A stretch of 57,017 bases of DNA from an uncultured Roseburia sp. (GTDB taxonomy: Bacteria > Bacillota > Clostridia > Lachnospirales > Lachnospiraceae): positions 1 through 57,017 of the forward strand of contig CANPGM010000020.1 of the NCBI GenBank assembly GCA_947573605.1, in the 5' to 3' direction. Shown piece after piece: positions 14,971-23,477 of the stretch. A model generated the notes under the pieces. That model ran no database searches, was not told where the DNA came from, and saw only the letters and a list, made by a program, of their open reading frames with translations. The translations under genes and the position numbers were made by a program. The stretch's first letter is position 1; each line of letters opens with the position of its first letter.

Positions 14971-15762
14971 TTACAAAATAATATGTTTCGGACACTTCTC
15001 CGCGCAAATGCCGCATCCGGTACATTTTGTCTGATCAATATATGCAATATTATCAACCACATGCACCGCATCCGACGGACAATTCTTTTCGCAGAGGTGG
15101 CAGCCGATACAGCCGACCGAACATGCTTTCATAACATCTTTTCCTTTGCCCTTCGAACTGCACTGTACAAGATGTTTTGCTTCATATGGTACCAGCTCAA
15201 TCAGATGATTCGGGCACACAGCCACACACTTTCCGCAGGCTTTACATGCTTCCTTATCTACCTGAGCCACTCCGTCTAAAACATGAATCGCATCAAACGG
15301 ACACGCCTTCACACAGGAACCGTATCCAAGACATCCATAATTGCATGATTTTGGGCCTCCGTTCGGAACAAATGCCATCGAAGCGCAATCCATATTTCCG
15401 GTATATTCATAATCTTTTCCGGCTTTGTCGCAGGTACCCGCGCATTTTACAAAAGCGGTCATGCGCGTTCCTTCTTCTGCGGAAACGCCCATGATTTCGC
15501 CGATTTTTGCGGAAACCGGAGAACCGCCGACCGGACACTGTCCCACCGGAGCTTCGCCTTTTACAATGGCGGCAGCCAGACCGGAACACCCCGCATAACC
15601 GCAGCCTCCGCAGTTATTTCCCGGAAGCACGTCTAAAATTGCCGTTTCCCTCTCATCCACTTCTACCTTGAACTTCTCCCCGGAAACGCCGAGGAAAAAT
15701 CCAATCAAAATACCGACACCGCCAACAACGGCAGCCGCAACTACAATTGCTACTATATTCAT
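14971..15762 (-). CDS. rnfB: Rnf complex subunit B (polyferredoxin)
   Basis: 263 residues. Electron-transfer subunit on the cytoplasmic face; passes electrons from reduced ferredoxin into the Rnf pump. An N-terminal membrane helix (IVAIVVAAAVVGGVGILIGFF) is followed by the RnfB-type cluster CGGCGYAGC and then four ferredoxin-type clusters (CLGYGSCVKACP, CKACGKCVAVCP, CIGCHLCEKNCP, CTGCGICAEKCP). That is more clusters than proteobacterial RnfB and matches the clostridial/acetogen type. It ends the rnfCDGEAB operon, 12 bases after rnfA. The stop is followed by a REP-like repeat and a strong terminator. Confidence 0.96.
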   Translation of the reverse strand: MNIVAIVVAAAVVGGVGILIGFFLGVSGEKFKVEVDERETAILDVLPGNNCGGCGYAGCSGLAAAIVKGEAPVGQCPVGGSPVSAKIGEIMGVSAEEGTRMTAFVKCAGTCDKAGKDYEYTGNMDCASMAFVPNGGPKSCNYGCLGYGSCVKACPFDAIHVLDGVAQVDKEACKACGKCVAVCPNHLIELVPYEAKHLVQCSSKGKGKDVMKACSVGCIGCHLCEKNCPSDAVHVVDNIAYIDQTKCTGCGICAEKCPKHIIL

Positions 15763-15774
15763 TGTTTTTTCCTC

Positions 15775-16371
15775 CTAAATCATTCCTGAGAATCCCATAA
15801 ATGCAATTGACATCAGGCAGGCAGTAACAAGAACAATTGCCGTTCCCTGGAAAGGCTTCGGAATATCGTTGTATTCGATTTTTTCACGTAAGCCGGCCAT
15901 AAGTACGATCGCAATCAGAAAACCGACTGCCGTTGCAAGTCCGTTTACCACGCTTTCCAAAATGTTGTACTCTTTGGTAACATTTGTCAACGCAACACCC
16001 AATACAGCGCAGTTTGTCGTAATCAACGGCAAATATACACCAAGACTCTGATAAAGCGAGGGCATGGATTTCTTCAAAAACATCTCTACAAACTGAACAA
16101 GCGCCGCAATAACCAGGATAAATACAATGGTCTGCAGATAAGTAAGATCAATTCCCTTACGCAGCAGGTACTCGTTTGCAAGTATAAATTTATAAATTAA
16201 CGCGGTCACAAAAGAAGCAATTGTAATTACGAATACAACGGCGCCTCCCATTCCGGCTGCCGTCTCTGTTTTCTTGGATACTCCTAAAAACGGACAGATA
16301 CCAAGAAACTGACTTAGCACAACATTATTTACAATGGCAGAACCGATTGCAATTAAAAGTAATTCTTTCAT
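15775..16371 (-). CDS. rnfA: Rnf complex subunit A
   Basis: 198 residues with six membrane helices. Begins MKELLLIAIGSAIVNNVVLSQ, followed by FLGICPFLGVSKK; the Cys near residue 26 is in the conserved site that, with RnfE, binds a [2Fe-2S] cluster inside the membrane. RnfA and RnfE form the core channel, in opposite orientations. Length and motifs are typical. It lies 14 bases after rnfE and 12 before rnfB. Confidence 0.97.
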   Translation of the reverse strand: MKELLLIAIGSAIVNNVVLSQFLGICPFLGVSKKTETAAGMGGAVVFVITIASFVTALIYKFILANEYLLRKGIDLTYLQTIVFILVIAALVQFVEMFLKKSMPSLYQSLGVYLPLITTNCAVLGVALTNVTKEYNILESVVNGLATAVGFLIAIVLMAGLREKIEYNDIPKPFQGTAIVLVTACLMSIAFMGFSGMI

Positions 16372-16385
16372 CCGTATCTATCCCC

Positions 16386-17102
16386 CTACTCTGTTTTTAC
16401 TGTATGATCTGCGGTTCTTTTTCCGGTGCATGTCGCCGACATTCCGCATCCTGCACAGTCGCCGGTAATACATCCGGTCGGAGCCGCAAGCGGTTTGCCC
16501 TTCGCATCCATTTTCTTCCGGACAATATTCATAACCGCTACCAGACATGCCAGTACAAGGAATGCCCCCGGAGCCATTACAAATATAGTAATAGGAGTAA
16601 ACCAGCTCAACGAAAGCACCTGAAAACCGAAAATCTGGCCTGCTCCAAGCAGTTCACGGAATAAACCGATTAAGGTAAGACCGACCGTAAAGCCAAGACC
16701 CATGCCGAGACCGTCGAAGATAGACGGCAGCACCGGATTTTTGGAAGCATAGCTCTCCGCACGGCCTAAAATAATACAGTTTACTACGATAAGAGGAATA
16801 TAAACGCCCAATGAATCCGAAAGACTCGGCGTATAAGCCTGCATAATAAACTGAACTACCGTTACAAGTGATGCAACTACAACAATAAACGCCGGCATAC
16901 GCACGCCGTCAGGTATTACTTTACGAAATGCCGAAATCAAAAGGTTCGAAAATACCAAAACAACTGTGGTAGAAAGTCCCATTCCAAGTCCGTTGATTGC
17001 CGAAGATGTTACCGCAAGCGTCGGACACATTCCAAGCATCAGAACGAAGGTGGGATTTTCCTTAATCAGACCATTATATAAACGCTCCAAATATTTATTC
17101 AT
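16386..17102 (-). CDS. rnfE: Rnf complex subunit E
   Basis: 238 residues, paralogue of RnfA with six membrane helices. Begins MNKYLERLYNGLIKENPTFV, then LMLGMCPTLAVTSSA with the conserved Cys. The C-terminus carries an extra Cys-rich tail, CITGDCAGCGMSATC, more than the usual RnfE end, which is unexplained and might bind metal. The frame opens at 17147, but ATG 17102 overlaps the rnfG stop by one base (TAATG), which points to translational coupling. Confidence 0.95.
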   Translation of the reverse strand: MNKYLERLYNGLIKENPTFVLMLGMCPTLAVTSSAINGLGMGLSTTVVLVFSNLLISAFRKVIPDGVRMPAFIVVVASLVTVVQFIMQAYTPSLSDSLGVYIPLIVVNCIILGRAESYASKNPVLPSIFDGLGMGLGFTVGLTLIGLFRELLGAGQIFGFQVLSLSWFTPITIFVMAPGAFLVLACLVAVMNIVRKKMDAKGKPLAAPTGCITGDCAGCGMSATCTGKRTADHTVKTE

Positions 17103-17713
17103 TAATTTGTACCTCCTTCTAACGCATTGTGGAAGTATGCAAGACATGCATTCACACCGTTTGCCATTGCCTTAGAGGTAATGGTGGAACCGGAAATAGA
17201 TTCTATTTCATTGTCTGCCACCGGCTTTGATTTTACAACCGTAAATGAGTCAACATTTTTGCCTTCAAACTGACTGTAAAAAGCCTCTTCCTGCGCCTTC
17301 ATCCCAAGTCCCGGCGTCTCGGCAATACTGGTAATGGAATACCCGTTAACCGTACCGTCGTTTTGTATGCCGACCGAAAACGTAATCGTCGCCTGGCTCG
17401 CATCCTTAGCCGTAACCGTAAGAACATAGCCGAGAATGTTACCGCCTGCATCTAACGCAGTATTGACCGCTTTGATTTCGTCTGCATAACCGTTTTCCTT
17501 TAAAAAGGTTTCAGCCGCATCCGCATCAAAACCGGCATATTCTTCAAAGGAGGCCGCATCCGCAAATACCTGCTTATATGCATTCTGTGTTTTTTCATAA
17601 TTTACCTGGGCAATCGGATCTTTTGTGATATTGTAAACAACGCCTAATACCAAACCCAAAACTACGGTAAAAGCAAATAAAATTAAAGCGTCATGTATAA
17701 TCTTTTTGTTCAT
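17102..17713 (-). CDS. rnfG: Rnf complex subunit G (FMN-bound)
   Basis: 203 residues. One N-terminal helix (ALILFAFTVVLGLVLGVVYNI) and an outer FMN-binding domain. The sequence SGSTITSKAMANGVNACL near residue 175 has the S-G-S-T-x-T/S motif in which a Thr binds FMN covalently. It shuttles electrons on the outer side. It is one base after the rnfD stop and overlaps rnfE, so the genes are tightly packed. Confidence 0.96.
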   Translation of the reverse strand: MNKKIIHDALILFAFTVVLGLVLGVVYNITKDPIAQVNYEKTQNAYKQVFADAASFEEYAGFDADAAETFLKENGYADEIKAVNTALDAGGNILGYVLTVTAKDASQATITFSVGIQNDGTVNGYSITSIAETPGLGMKAQEEAFYSQFEGKNVDSFTVVKSKPVADNEIESISGSTITSKAMANGVNACLAYFHNALEGGTN

Positions 17714-17714
17714 C

Positions 17715-18674
17715 CTATTTGCCTCCTTCCGCTTTTTTCGATTCTTTTACCTGACCAAAAGCTCTCGGAACCGTATATTTTTCAATTAACGGAACTAAAA
17801 TATTGCTTAAGATAATGGCGAAAGATACTCCTTCCGCATTCGCTCCGAAGCAGCGGAACAATCCGGTAAAGATACCGCAGCAGATACCGAATAAGATCTG
17901 GCCTCTCGGCGTTATCGGAGAAGTCACATAGTCCGTCGCCATAAAGAACGCGCCTAACATTAAACCGCCGCCGCAAAGCTGTGCAGTGACATAATTGATA
18001 TCAAATCCGTATCCGCCGAACAGCAGTATGAATATTACAAAAGTAATTATGTAAGACGCCGGAATCCGTAAATCAATGACTCCCATTAAAATCAGGAAAA
18101 TAGCGCCTATTAAAATTGCAATCGCAGACGTCTCTCCGATTGTGCCTGCCGTTCTGCCGATCAGCATATCCATTGCATTAACCGCTTCGCCCGCTCTCAT
18201 TGCCGCAAGCGGCGTCGCACCGGTATATGCGTTAATCTCAAAACTTGTCATATTGGCCGCAAAGGCAATTAAGAGAAAACATCTTGCGCCAAGCGCCGGA
18301 TTCATAAAATTCTGTCCCAGTCCGCCGAACAGCATTTTTACAACAACGATCGCAAATACGCCGCCTAAAACAGCCTGCCACCACGGCAGAGTCGCCGGAA
18401 GGTTTAACGCCAGCAAAAGTCCGGTAACAACCGCGCTTAAATCTCCGATGGTATTTTTTTTATGTACGATTTTATTAAATACCCATTCAGAAGCGACGCA
18501 GCTTGCAATGGTTACTAAAATCAAAATTAACGCTTTATAGCCAAAATTATAAATACCAAATAAGCTCGTCGGTAATAATCCGATTATTACATACAGCATA
18601 ATTCTGCCTGTGGTATCTTTGGCGCGTACGTGTGGTGATGATGATACATGATAAAAATCACTCACGGGGTCCAC
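17715..18674 (-). CDS. rnfD: Rnf complex subunit D (FMN-bound, ion pathway)
   Basis: 319 residues, about nine or ten membrane helices. Contains the conserved SGATPLA-like FMN site, seen here as TGATPLAAMR (about 147-156), and FMATDYVTSPITPRGQILFG near residue 245. RnfD shares the NqrB fold and is thought to form part of the Na+ or H+ path. The first residues include SSSPHVRAKDTTGRIM, the usual amphipathic entry. It follows rnfC by 68 bases. Confidence 0.97.
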   Translation of the reverse strand: MDPVSDFYHVSSSPHVRAKDTTGRIMLYVIIGLLPTSLFGIYNFGYKALILILVTIASCVASEWVFNKIVHKKNTIGDLSAVVTGLLLALNLPATLPWWQAVLGGVFAIVVVKMLFGGLGQNFMNPALGARCFLLIAFAANMTSFEINAYTGATPLAAMRAGEAVNAMDMLIGRTAGTIGETSAIAILIGAIFLILMGVIDLRIPASYIITFVIFILLFGGYGFDINYVTAQLCGGGLMLGAFFMATDYVTSPITPRGQILFGICCGIFTGLFRCFGANAEGVSFAIILSNILVPLIEKYTVPRAFGQVKESKKAEGGK

Positions 18675-18742
18675 CTCTTTCTTCGTAGTTTTATTTTTGG
18701 TTATGACAGCAATCCATATGCTTTTGCATAGAATCCTGCCGC

Positions 18743-20062
18743 TTATTTTTTACGCTTTGCCGCAAGAACCTGCTTCTTCATTGTCTTAATTGACTGAGCA
18801 AGCTGTCTTCTCGCAGGACATACAAAACTGCAGCTTCCGCATTCGATACACTCAAGCCCATGCCATGCCTCAAACGTATCTGCGAGTCCGTTATTAGACA
18901 TCCTGGCGAGTCTTGACGGAATCAGCTGTTCCGGACATGCCTCAACGCAGCGTCCGCAGTTAATGCAGGCGGAAGGTTCTATCTCGGCAACTTCGTCCTT
19001 TAAAAAACATAACAGAGAAGAAGATGTTTTTGTCGTCGGTATATCAAGGGAGAACATAGAAAATCCCATCATCGGGCCGCCCGATATCATCTTTTCCGGC
19101 TGGCTCTTAAATCCGCCCGCAGCCTCCACCAGTTCCGCATAATTCGTTCCGATATAATAAAGAAAATTCCCCGGATGATTTACTGCGTCTCCGGTAATTG
19201 TAGAAACACGGTTCATTACCGGTTTTCCAAGCTTCACCGCATTATAGACCGCAAGAATCGTCTCTACATTATTCACGATACATCCTGCGTCCGCCGGAAG
19301 CATCTTAGAATTAATTGCGCGTCCGGTAACGGCATAAATAAGCTGACGCTCGCCGCCCTGCGGATACTTTGTCTGCAGCGCGCATACCTCCATCCGCGGT
19401 TCGTTCCTGGTCAGTTCCGTGAGCTTTGCAATACAGTCCGGTTTATTATTCTCGATTCCGAACACGCCTTTCGCCTTGTCAAAAAGCTTCAGGATAATCC
19501 GCATTCCCTCTATCAGCTCTTCCGGATTCTCAAGCATTCTACGGTAATCCGCGGTCAGATACGGTTCGCACTCCGCACAGTTTGCAATAATATATTCAAT
19601 TTTTTCCGGTTCCTTCGGCGAAAGTTTTACATGCGTCGGGAATCCCGCTCCACCCATGCCGACCACGCCGGCATCTTTTACCTTTGTAATAATCTCTTCC
19701 CGGGAAAGCCCTTCTACATTGTCGCAAGGGTGAAACTCTGCTTCCCTGTATTCCCCATCATTCTCAATTACGATGGACTTCACCATATCTCCGACTGCCA
19801 CACGACGCGGTTCAATGGCCTTTACCGTACCGGATACCGACGCGTAAATCGGAGAAGAAACAAAACCGCCTGCTTCCGCGATTAACTGTCCCCTCAACAC
19901 TGCGTCGCCGACAGATACGACCGGGTTCGCCGGAGCGCCGATATGCTGAGATACCGGATAAACCAGCTCGCCCTCGGGTTTCACTTCCTTAATCGGCTGA
20001 TCCTTTGCAAGTTCTTTTCCTTCAAAAGGATGGACGCCGCCTTTAAATGTCTTTAAACCCAT
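18743..20062 (-). CDS. rnfC: Rnf complex subunit C (NADH-binding)
   Basis: 439 residues. Peripheral subunit that binds NADH, FMN and two [4Fe-4S] clusters. GMGGAGFPTHVKL and NCAECEPYLTADYR are the NADH/FMN site of the NuoF-like fold. The end carries CINCGRCVEACP and CIECGSCSFVCP. The frame opens at a GTG (20077) with a weak ribosome site; ATG 20062 gives the family's usual MGLKTFKGGVHPFEGKEL and is preferred. First gene of rnfCDGEAB, the complex that couples ferredoxin oxidation and NAD+ reduction to Na+/H+ export. Confidence 0.96.
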   Translation of the reverse strand: MGLKTFKGGVHPFEGKELAKDQPIKEVKPEGELVYPVSQHIGAPANPVVSVGDAVLRGQLIAEAGGFVSSPIYASVSGTVKAIEPRRVAVGDMVKSIVIENDGEYREAEFHPCDNVEGLSREEIITKVKDAGVVGMGGAGFPTHVKLSPKEPEKIEYIIANCAECEPYLTADYRRMLENPEELIEGMRIILKLFDKAKGVFGIENNKPDCIAKLTELTRNEPRMEVCALQTKYPQGGERQLIYAVTGRAINSKMLPADAGCIVNNVETILAVYNAVKLGKPVMNRVSTITGDAVNHPGNFLYYIGTNYAELVEAAGGFKSQPEKMISGGPMMGFSMFSLDIPTTKTSSSLLCFLKDEVAEIEPSACINCGRCVEACPEQLIPSRLARMSNNGLADTFEAWHGLECIECGSCSFVCPARRQLAQSIKTMKKQVLAAKRKK

Positions 20063-20164
20063 TTTTCCGTGCCCCACTTTCTCTTATTTAGTATTGTATT
20101 CTGTCTCAAGCCGCATATTCACCCGCAATACGCGATTTCGTCCGCGCAGAATACTATCAGTACA

Positions 20165-20193
20165 ATTATATCATAATATACAAAAGATGGCAG
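20165..20193 (-). promoter_or_regulatory. Promoter of the rnf operon
   Basis: On the minus strand TGA-TATAAT (extended -10, 20170-20165) with a weak -35 CTGCCA (20193-20188) at 17 bases. The leader to rnfC is about 95 bases. The weak -35 would suit control by a bound regulator. Confidence 0.68.
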
Positions 20194-20221
20194 TAATTTA
20201 TTGTTTTTTTTTAAGAACCTT

Positions 20222-20239
20222 TTGACAAAATCTTAACAA
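20222..20239. promoter_or_regulatory. Rex-like operator between rnfC and yprB
   Basis: TTGACAA-AATC-TTAACAA. The clostridial Rex consensus is TTGTTAA-N4-TTAACAA; one half-site is perfect and the other matches five of seven, with the exact 4-base spacer. It sits about 30 bases upstream of the rnf -35. The first half is also a TTGACA hexamer, so it could be mere promoter sequence for the plus-strand gene. A near copy lies before mmdA (36105-36122). Confidence 0.45.
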
Positions 20240-20265
20240 TTTTTAAAGATTTTTTTATTAAAATA

Positions 20266-20274
20266 TGCTAAAAT
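20266..20274 (+). promoter_or_regulatory. Extended -10 of the YprB-like gene
   Basis: TGC-TAAAAT with the -10 at 20269-20274, about 40 bases before the start codon. No good -35 is at 17 bases; TTGACA at 20222 is too far away for this -10. Confidence 0.45.
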
Positions 20275-20315
20275 GATTTTTGCCAGAAAATACAGCTAAA
20301 AAATGGGGGATTGTT

Positions 20316-21422
20316 ATGAAAAAATGGTCCGAAACAATTAATTTTAATGCGGCCGACCGACTTATAGCCGATACATTTACTGAACATTCCGTATTTTTCG
20401 ACATAGAAACCACCGGCTTCTCTCCCTCCAATACCAGTATTTATCTGATCGGCTGCGCCAGACGCAGCGGATATCAGATAATCCTTGAACAGTTTTTCGC
20501 CAAATCGCCCGCGGAAGAAGAACAGATTATCACTTCTTTTTTATCTGTAATAAAGAACTGCAGTACGATTCTCACCTATAACGGCGTCGGTTTTGACGTT
20601 CCTTACTTAAAGGCAAAATGTGATTTATACGGACTTGGCGAAGATTTTTCCAAAAAAGAATATATAGATTTCTATAAAATTGCATCTTCTTTAAAATTTC
20701 TGTTAAAGCTTTCGAATTATAAGCAAAAATCTCTTGAAGCCTTTCTTTCTGTACGCCGTGAAGACGTGCTAAACGGCGGAGAACTGATTAACGTCTATAA
20801 AGCATACGTCAGGCGTCCGTCAGAAGAAAAGATGCTTCTGTTAAAACGTCATAATTACGAAGATGTAATGGGTATGATCGGTCTGATTCCGCTGCTTGGC
20901 TATTCAAGTTTTTTAAACGGCGGTTACTCGGTTACTTCCATCGAAAGCAGCCTCTATACCGCCTGCAACGGCACAACGCAAAAAGAAATCCTTCTATCTT
21001 TTAAAAACGATATCCCCGTTCCGAAACGTGTATCCTGCGGCTGTCGTGAATTTTATCTGGCCTGCAACGGATACGAATCCAGAATATCCGTTCGGCTATT
21101 TGAAGGAGAATTAAAATTCTTTTTTAAAAATTATCAGGACTATTATTATCTGCCCGAGGAAGACACCGCCATACATAAGGATCTCGCCGCCTATGTAGAC
21201 AAAGATTTTCGGGTCAGGGCTTCCGCCTCCAACTGCTATACCAAAAAAAATTCTCTTTTTGTTCCGCAGTATGAAATCATCATGGGACCTGCATTTCGGG
21301 AAAAACACAATGATAAAAAAACATATTTTGAACTGTCGGAGTCTTTTACCGAATCCGATGTTATGATCAGACGATATGCCGCTCATATTATAAAACTAAT
21401 GTCAACGCAAAAATACCTATAA
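20316..21422 (+). CDS. YprB-like ribonuclease H-fold exonuclease
   Basis: 368 residues. Contains a DEDD-type 3'-5' exonuclease core: VFFDIETTGFSPS (about 30-42) with the first acidic pair, ILTYNGVGFDVPYLKAKC (about 87-104) as motif II, and RHNYEDVMGMIGL (about 184-196) as motif III with Asp. Length and pattern match YprB of Bacillus and its clostridial relatives. The C-terminal 150 residues have no match I can name. Target (DNA or RNA) is not known. ATG 20316 has GGGGGA five bases upstream. Monocistronic, ending at a strong terminator. Confidence 0.82.
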   Translation: MKKWSETINFNAADRLIADTFTEHSVFFDIETTGFSPSNTSIYLIGCARRSGYQIILEQFFAKSPAEEEQIITSFLSVIKNCSTILTYNGVGFDVPYLKAKCDLYGLGEDFSKKEYIDFYKIASSLKFLLKLSNYKQKSLEAFLSVRREDVLNGGELINVYKAYVRRPSEEKMLLLKRHNYEDVMGMIGLIPLLGYSSFLNGGYSVTSIESSLYTACNGTTQKEILLSFKNDIPVPKRVSCGCREFYLACNGYESRISVRLFEGELKFFFKNYQDYYYLPEEDTAIHKDLAAYVDKDFRVRASASNCYTKKNSLFVPQYEIIMGPAFREKHNDKKTYFELSESFTESDVMIRRYAAHIIKLMSTQKYL

Positions 21423-21454
21423 AAACTTTCCTTTTTACGCAATTTCTAATGAAT

Positions 21455-21489
21455 AAAAAAAGCTGTTGCTTATCGCAACAGCTTTTTTT
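21455..21489. terminator. Bidirectional terminator between yprB-like and cheR
   Basis: Arms GCTGTTGC (21462-21469) and GCAACAGC (21475-21482), loop TTATC, flanked by A7 and T7. It serves both convergent genes and ends one base before the cheR stop at 21491. Confidence 0.93.
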
Positions 21490-21490
21490 A

Positions 21491-22267
21491 TTATATTCTC
21501 TCGAAGAAAAAAGAGCGGTCTCTTTGGAACCCAAGTTCCTTATAATTCATAATCTGTTCCGTGCTGCCGATAAACAGCGTTCCGTCCTTTGCGAGCGCCT
21601 GCTGGAACTTTTTGTAAATCTCATCCTTTGCTTCTTCCGTAAAATAAATAACTACATTTCTGCACACAATCATATGGCAGCCGGTCGGATAAGTATCCTT
21701 TAACAGGTTGTGCTCCTTAAACTCTACACGCTTTTTAATTTCATCCGATATCTGGTAGGAATTGCCGATTTTTGTAAAATACTTGCTCTTCATATCCTGC
21801 GGCACTCCGGCAATACTTTTTTCATTGTAAATCCCCATTCGCGCCGTGTCCAGAACCTGCTTATCGATATCGGTAGCAAGAATCCGAATACTGCTTAACG
21901 GAATGAGCTTGGAGAGCGTCATAACAAGAGAATATGGCTCGTCGCCGGTAGAACATGCCGCACTCCAGATCTTTAAATTCTTCCCGAACTTCTGAATCAG
22001 CTTCGGAAAAATCTCCTGTTCCAAAATCTTCCATTGTTCGGGATTGCGGTAAAATTCAGAAACATTAATCGTCAGAAAATTAACAAACTGCTCAAACTTC
22101 TCACGATCTTTTTTAATCAATGCAACATAATCGTCATAACTGGTAATCTTATTCTTCGTAATCAGTGTGTCGATTCTGCGCCGCATCTGCTTTTCTTTAT
22201 ATGCATTTAAATCAATCTTCGTAAGTGTAAAAATCTCTTTTTTAAATTTTTCATAGTCATTTAACAT
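21491..22267 (-). CDS. cheR: Chemotaxis methyltransferase CheR
   Basis: 258 residues. S-adenosylmethionine-dependent methylation of glutamates on chemoreceptors. N-terminal helical domain, then NVSEFYRNPEQW and IWSAACSTGDEPYSLVM (SAM site), LATDIDKQVL and MIVCRNVVIYF. Full length. GGGGA lies six bases before ATG 22267; two earlier ATG/GTG options in the frame fit worse. It stands alone with no other che gene, 85 bases downstream of the S1-domain gene, and may be a remote part of a chemotaxis set elsewhere or serve another signalling protein. Confidence 0.93.
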   Translation of the reverse strand: MLNDYEKFKKEIFTLTKIDLNAYKEKQMRRRIDTLITKNKITSYDDYVALIKKDREKFEQFVNFLTINVSEFYRNPEQWKILEQEIFPKLIQKFGKNLKIWSAACSTGDEPYSLVMTLSKLIPLSSIRILATDIDKQVLDTARMGIYNEKSIAGVPQDMKSKYFTKIGNSYQISDEIKKRVEFKEHNLLKDTYPTGCHMIVCRNVVIYFTEEAKDEIYKKFQQALAKDGTLFIGSTEQIMNYKELGFQRDRSFFFERI

Positions 22268-22295
22268 GGACATTCCCCAATTATGTACGGATTTT

Positions 22296-22332
22296 AACAA
22301 TAGAAAGCACGCATAGCGGACTTTCTATTGTT
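22296..22332. repeat. Perfect 12-bp inverted repeat between rpsA-like and cheR
   Basis: AACAATAGAAAG (22296-22307) and CTTTCTATTGTT (22321-22332), loop 13. No T-run follows on the minus strand, so it is not a normal terminator. It may be an mRNA-stabilising or processing hairpin after the rpsA-like stop (22353), or a weak terminator. Confidence 0.6.
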
Positions 22333-22352
22333 ATGAAGGATGCAATATTGAT

Positions 22353-23477
22353 TTATTCCTCTTTTGCAGCTACAGCCTCAATATCAACGTCCGCTGTATC
22401 TTCTCCCGCAGCGCCCGTCTCTTCCGGTGCAAGCAGGGCTTTCATAGAAAGACTGATCTTTCTATCTTCTTCGTTGAAATCTACTACCTTCGCCTCGATT
22501 TCCTGTCCGATCTTTAATGCATCAGACGGCTTTTCAACATGTTCTCTTGAGATCTGCGATACATGAAGCAACGCGTCCACGCCCGGCGCAAGCTCAATAA
22601 AAGCGCCGAAATCCGTCATTCTTGCAACCGTGCCCTTTACAACATTGCCGATAGCAAAACGCTCCGCAGCTCCGTTCCACGGGTTCTCAGCCGGAAACTT
22701 CATGCTTAACGCAATCTTTGTCTCATTGATGTCTTTAATAAAGACTCTTACATTGTCGCCGACATTAAATACTTTTTTCGGGCTCTCTACTCTTCCCCAC
22801 GACATTTCGGAAATATGAAGCAGACCATCTGCGCCGCCCAGATCGATAAACGCTCCGAAATCGGTCACATTCTTAACGGTACCCTCAAGCACGTCGCCCA
22901 CTTTGATTTTTGCAAACAGCTCTTTCTGCTGCTCTAACTTTCTTGCAACCAGAAGCTGCTTTCTGTCACCGATAATTCTTCTGCGCTTCGGATTAAACTC
23001 ACTGATAACGAATTCAATTTCCTGATTTTTGTATTTGGTAAGGTCTTTCTCATAGCTGTCCGATACCAGGCTGGCCGGAATAAAGATTCTTGTTTCGTCG
23101 ACAACGACGCATAAACCGCCCTCTAAAACCTGTGATACCTTCGCCTTCATTACCTCTTTGCTCTCAAAGGCTTCTTCTAAACGCTTGCTTCCTCTTTCAG
23201 CTGCAAGGCGCTTATACGTAAGAACAACCTGTCCCTCGCCGTCGTTTACTTTTAAAACCCTTGCCTCTATCGTATCGCCGACTGATACAAGCGTCGTCAA
23301 ATCGACGTTTGGCTCATTGGTATACTCACTGCGGGTAATAATTCCGTCTGATTTGTATCCGATATTCAAGATGATCTCGTCTGGTTTCACATCAATAACG
23401 GTACCTTCGACTACCTCTCCATTCCTTATTGTTTTAAATGATTCTTCCAACATTTGTTCAAAACTCATTTCTGACAT
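22353..23477 (-). CDS. rpsA: S1 RNA-binding domain protein (ribosomal protein S1 homologue)
   Basis: 374 residues with four S1 domains: starting at about residues 16, 99, 190 and 272 (motifs EGTVIDVKPDEIILNIG, KAKVSQVLEGGLCVVV, EGTVKNVTDFGAFIDLGGADG, KGTVARMTDFGAFIEL). E. coli S1 has six; the shorter form is typical of Firmicutes and may act in translation of structured mRNAs. The tail is acidic and Ala/Glu rich. GAGGAGGT precedes ATG 23477. It overlaps the ispH 3' end by 20 bases, the common clostridial ispH-rpsA pair (sometimes a fusion). Confidence 0.92.
   Translation of the reverse strand: MSEMSFEQMLEESFKTIRNGEVVEGTVIDVKPDEIILNIGYKSDGIITRSEYTNEPNVDLTTLVSVGDTIEARVLKVNDGEGQVVLTYKRLAAERGSKRLEEAFESKEVMKAKVSQVLEGGLCVVVDETRIFIPASLVSDSYEKDLTKYKNQEIEFVISEFNPKRRRIIGDRKQLLVARKLEQQKELFAKIKVGDVLEGTVKNVTDFGAFIDLGGADGLLHISEMSWGRVESPKKVFNVGDNVRVFIKDINETKIALSMKFPAENPWNGAAERFAIGNVVKGTVARMTDFGAFIELAPGVDALLHVSQISREHVEKPSDALKIGQEIEAKVVDFNEEDRKISLSMKALLAPEETGAAGEDTADVDIEAVAAKEE

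Noticed and set aside
14905-15279. Open frame of 124 codons on the plus strand opposite rnfB
   Set aside because: It is antisense to a clear rnfB with conserved cluster motifs, has no ribosome site of its own and its protein has no recognisable features. Many similar antisense frames in this window were left out for the same reason.
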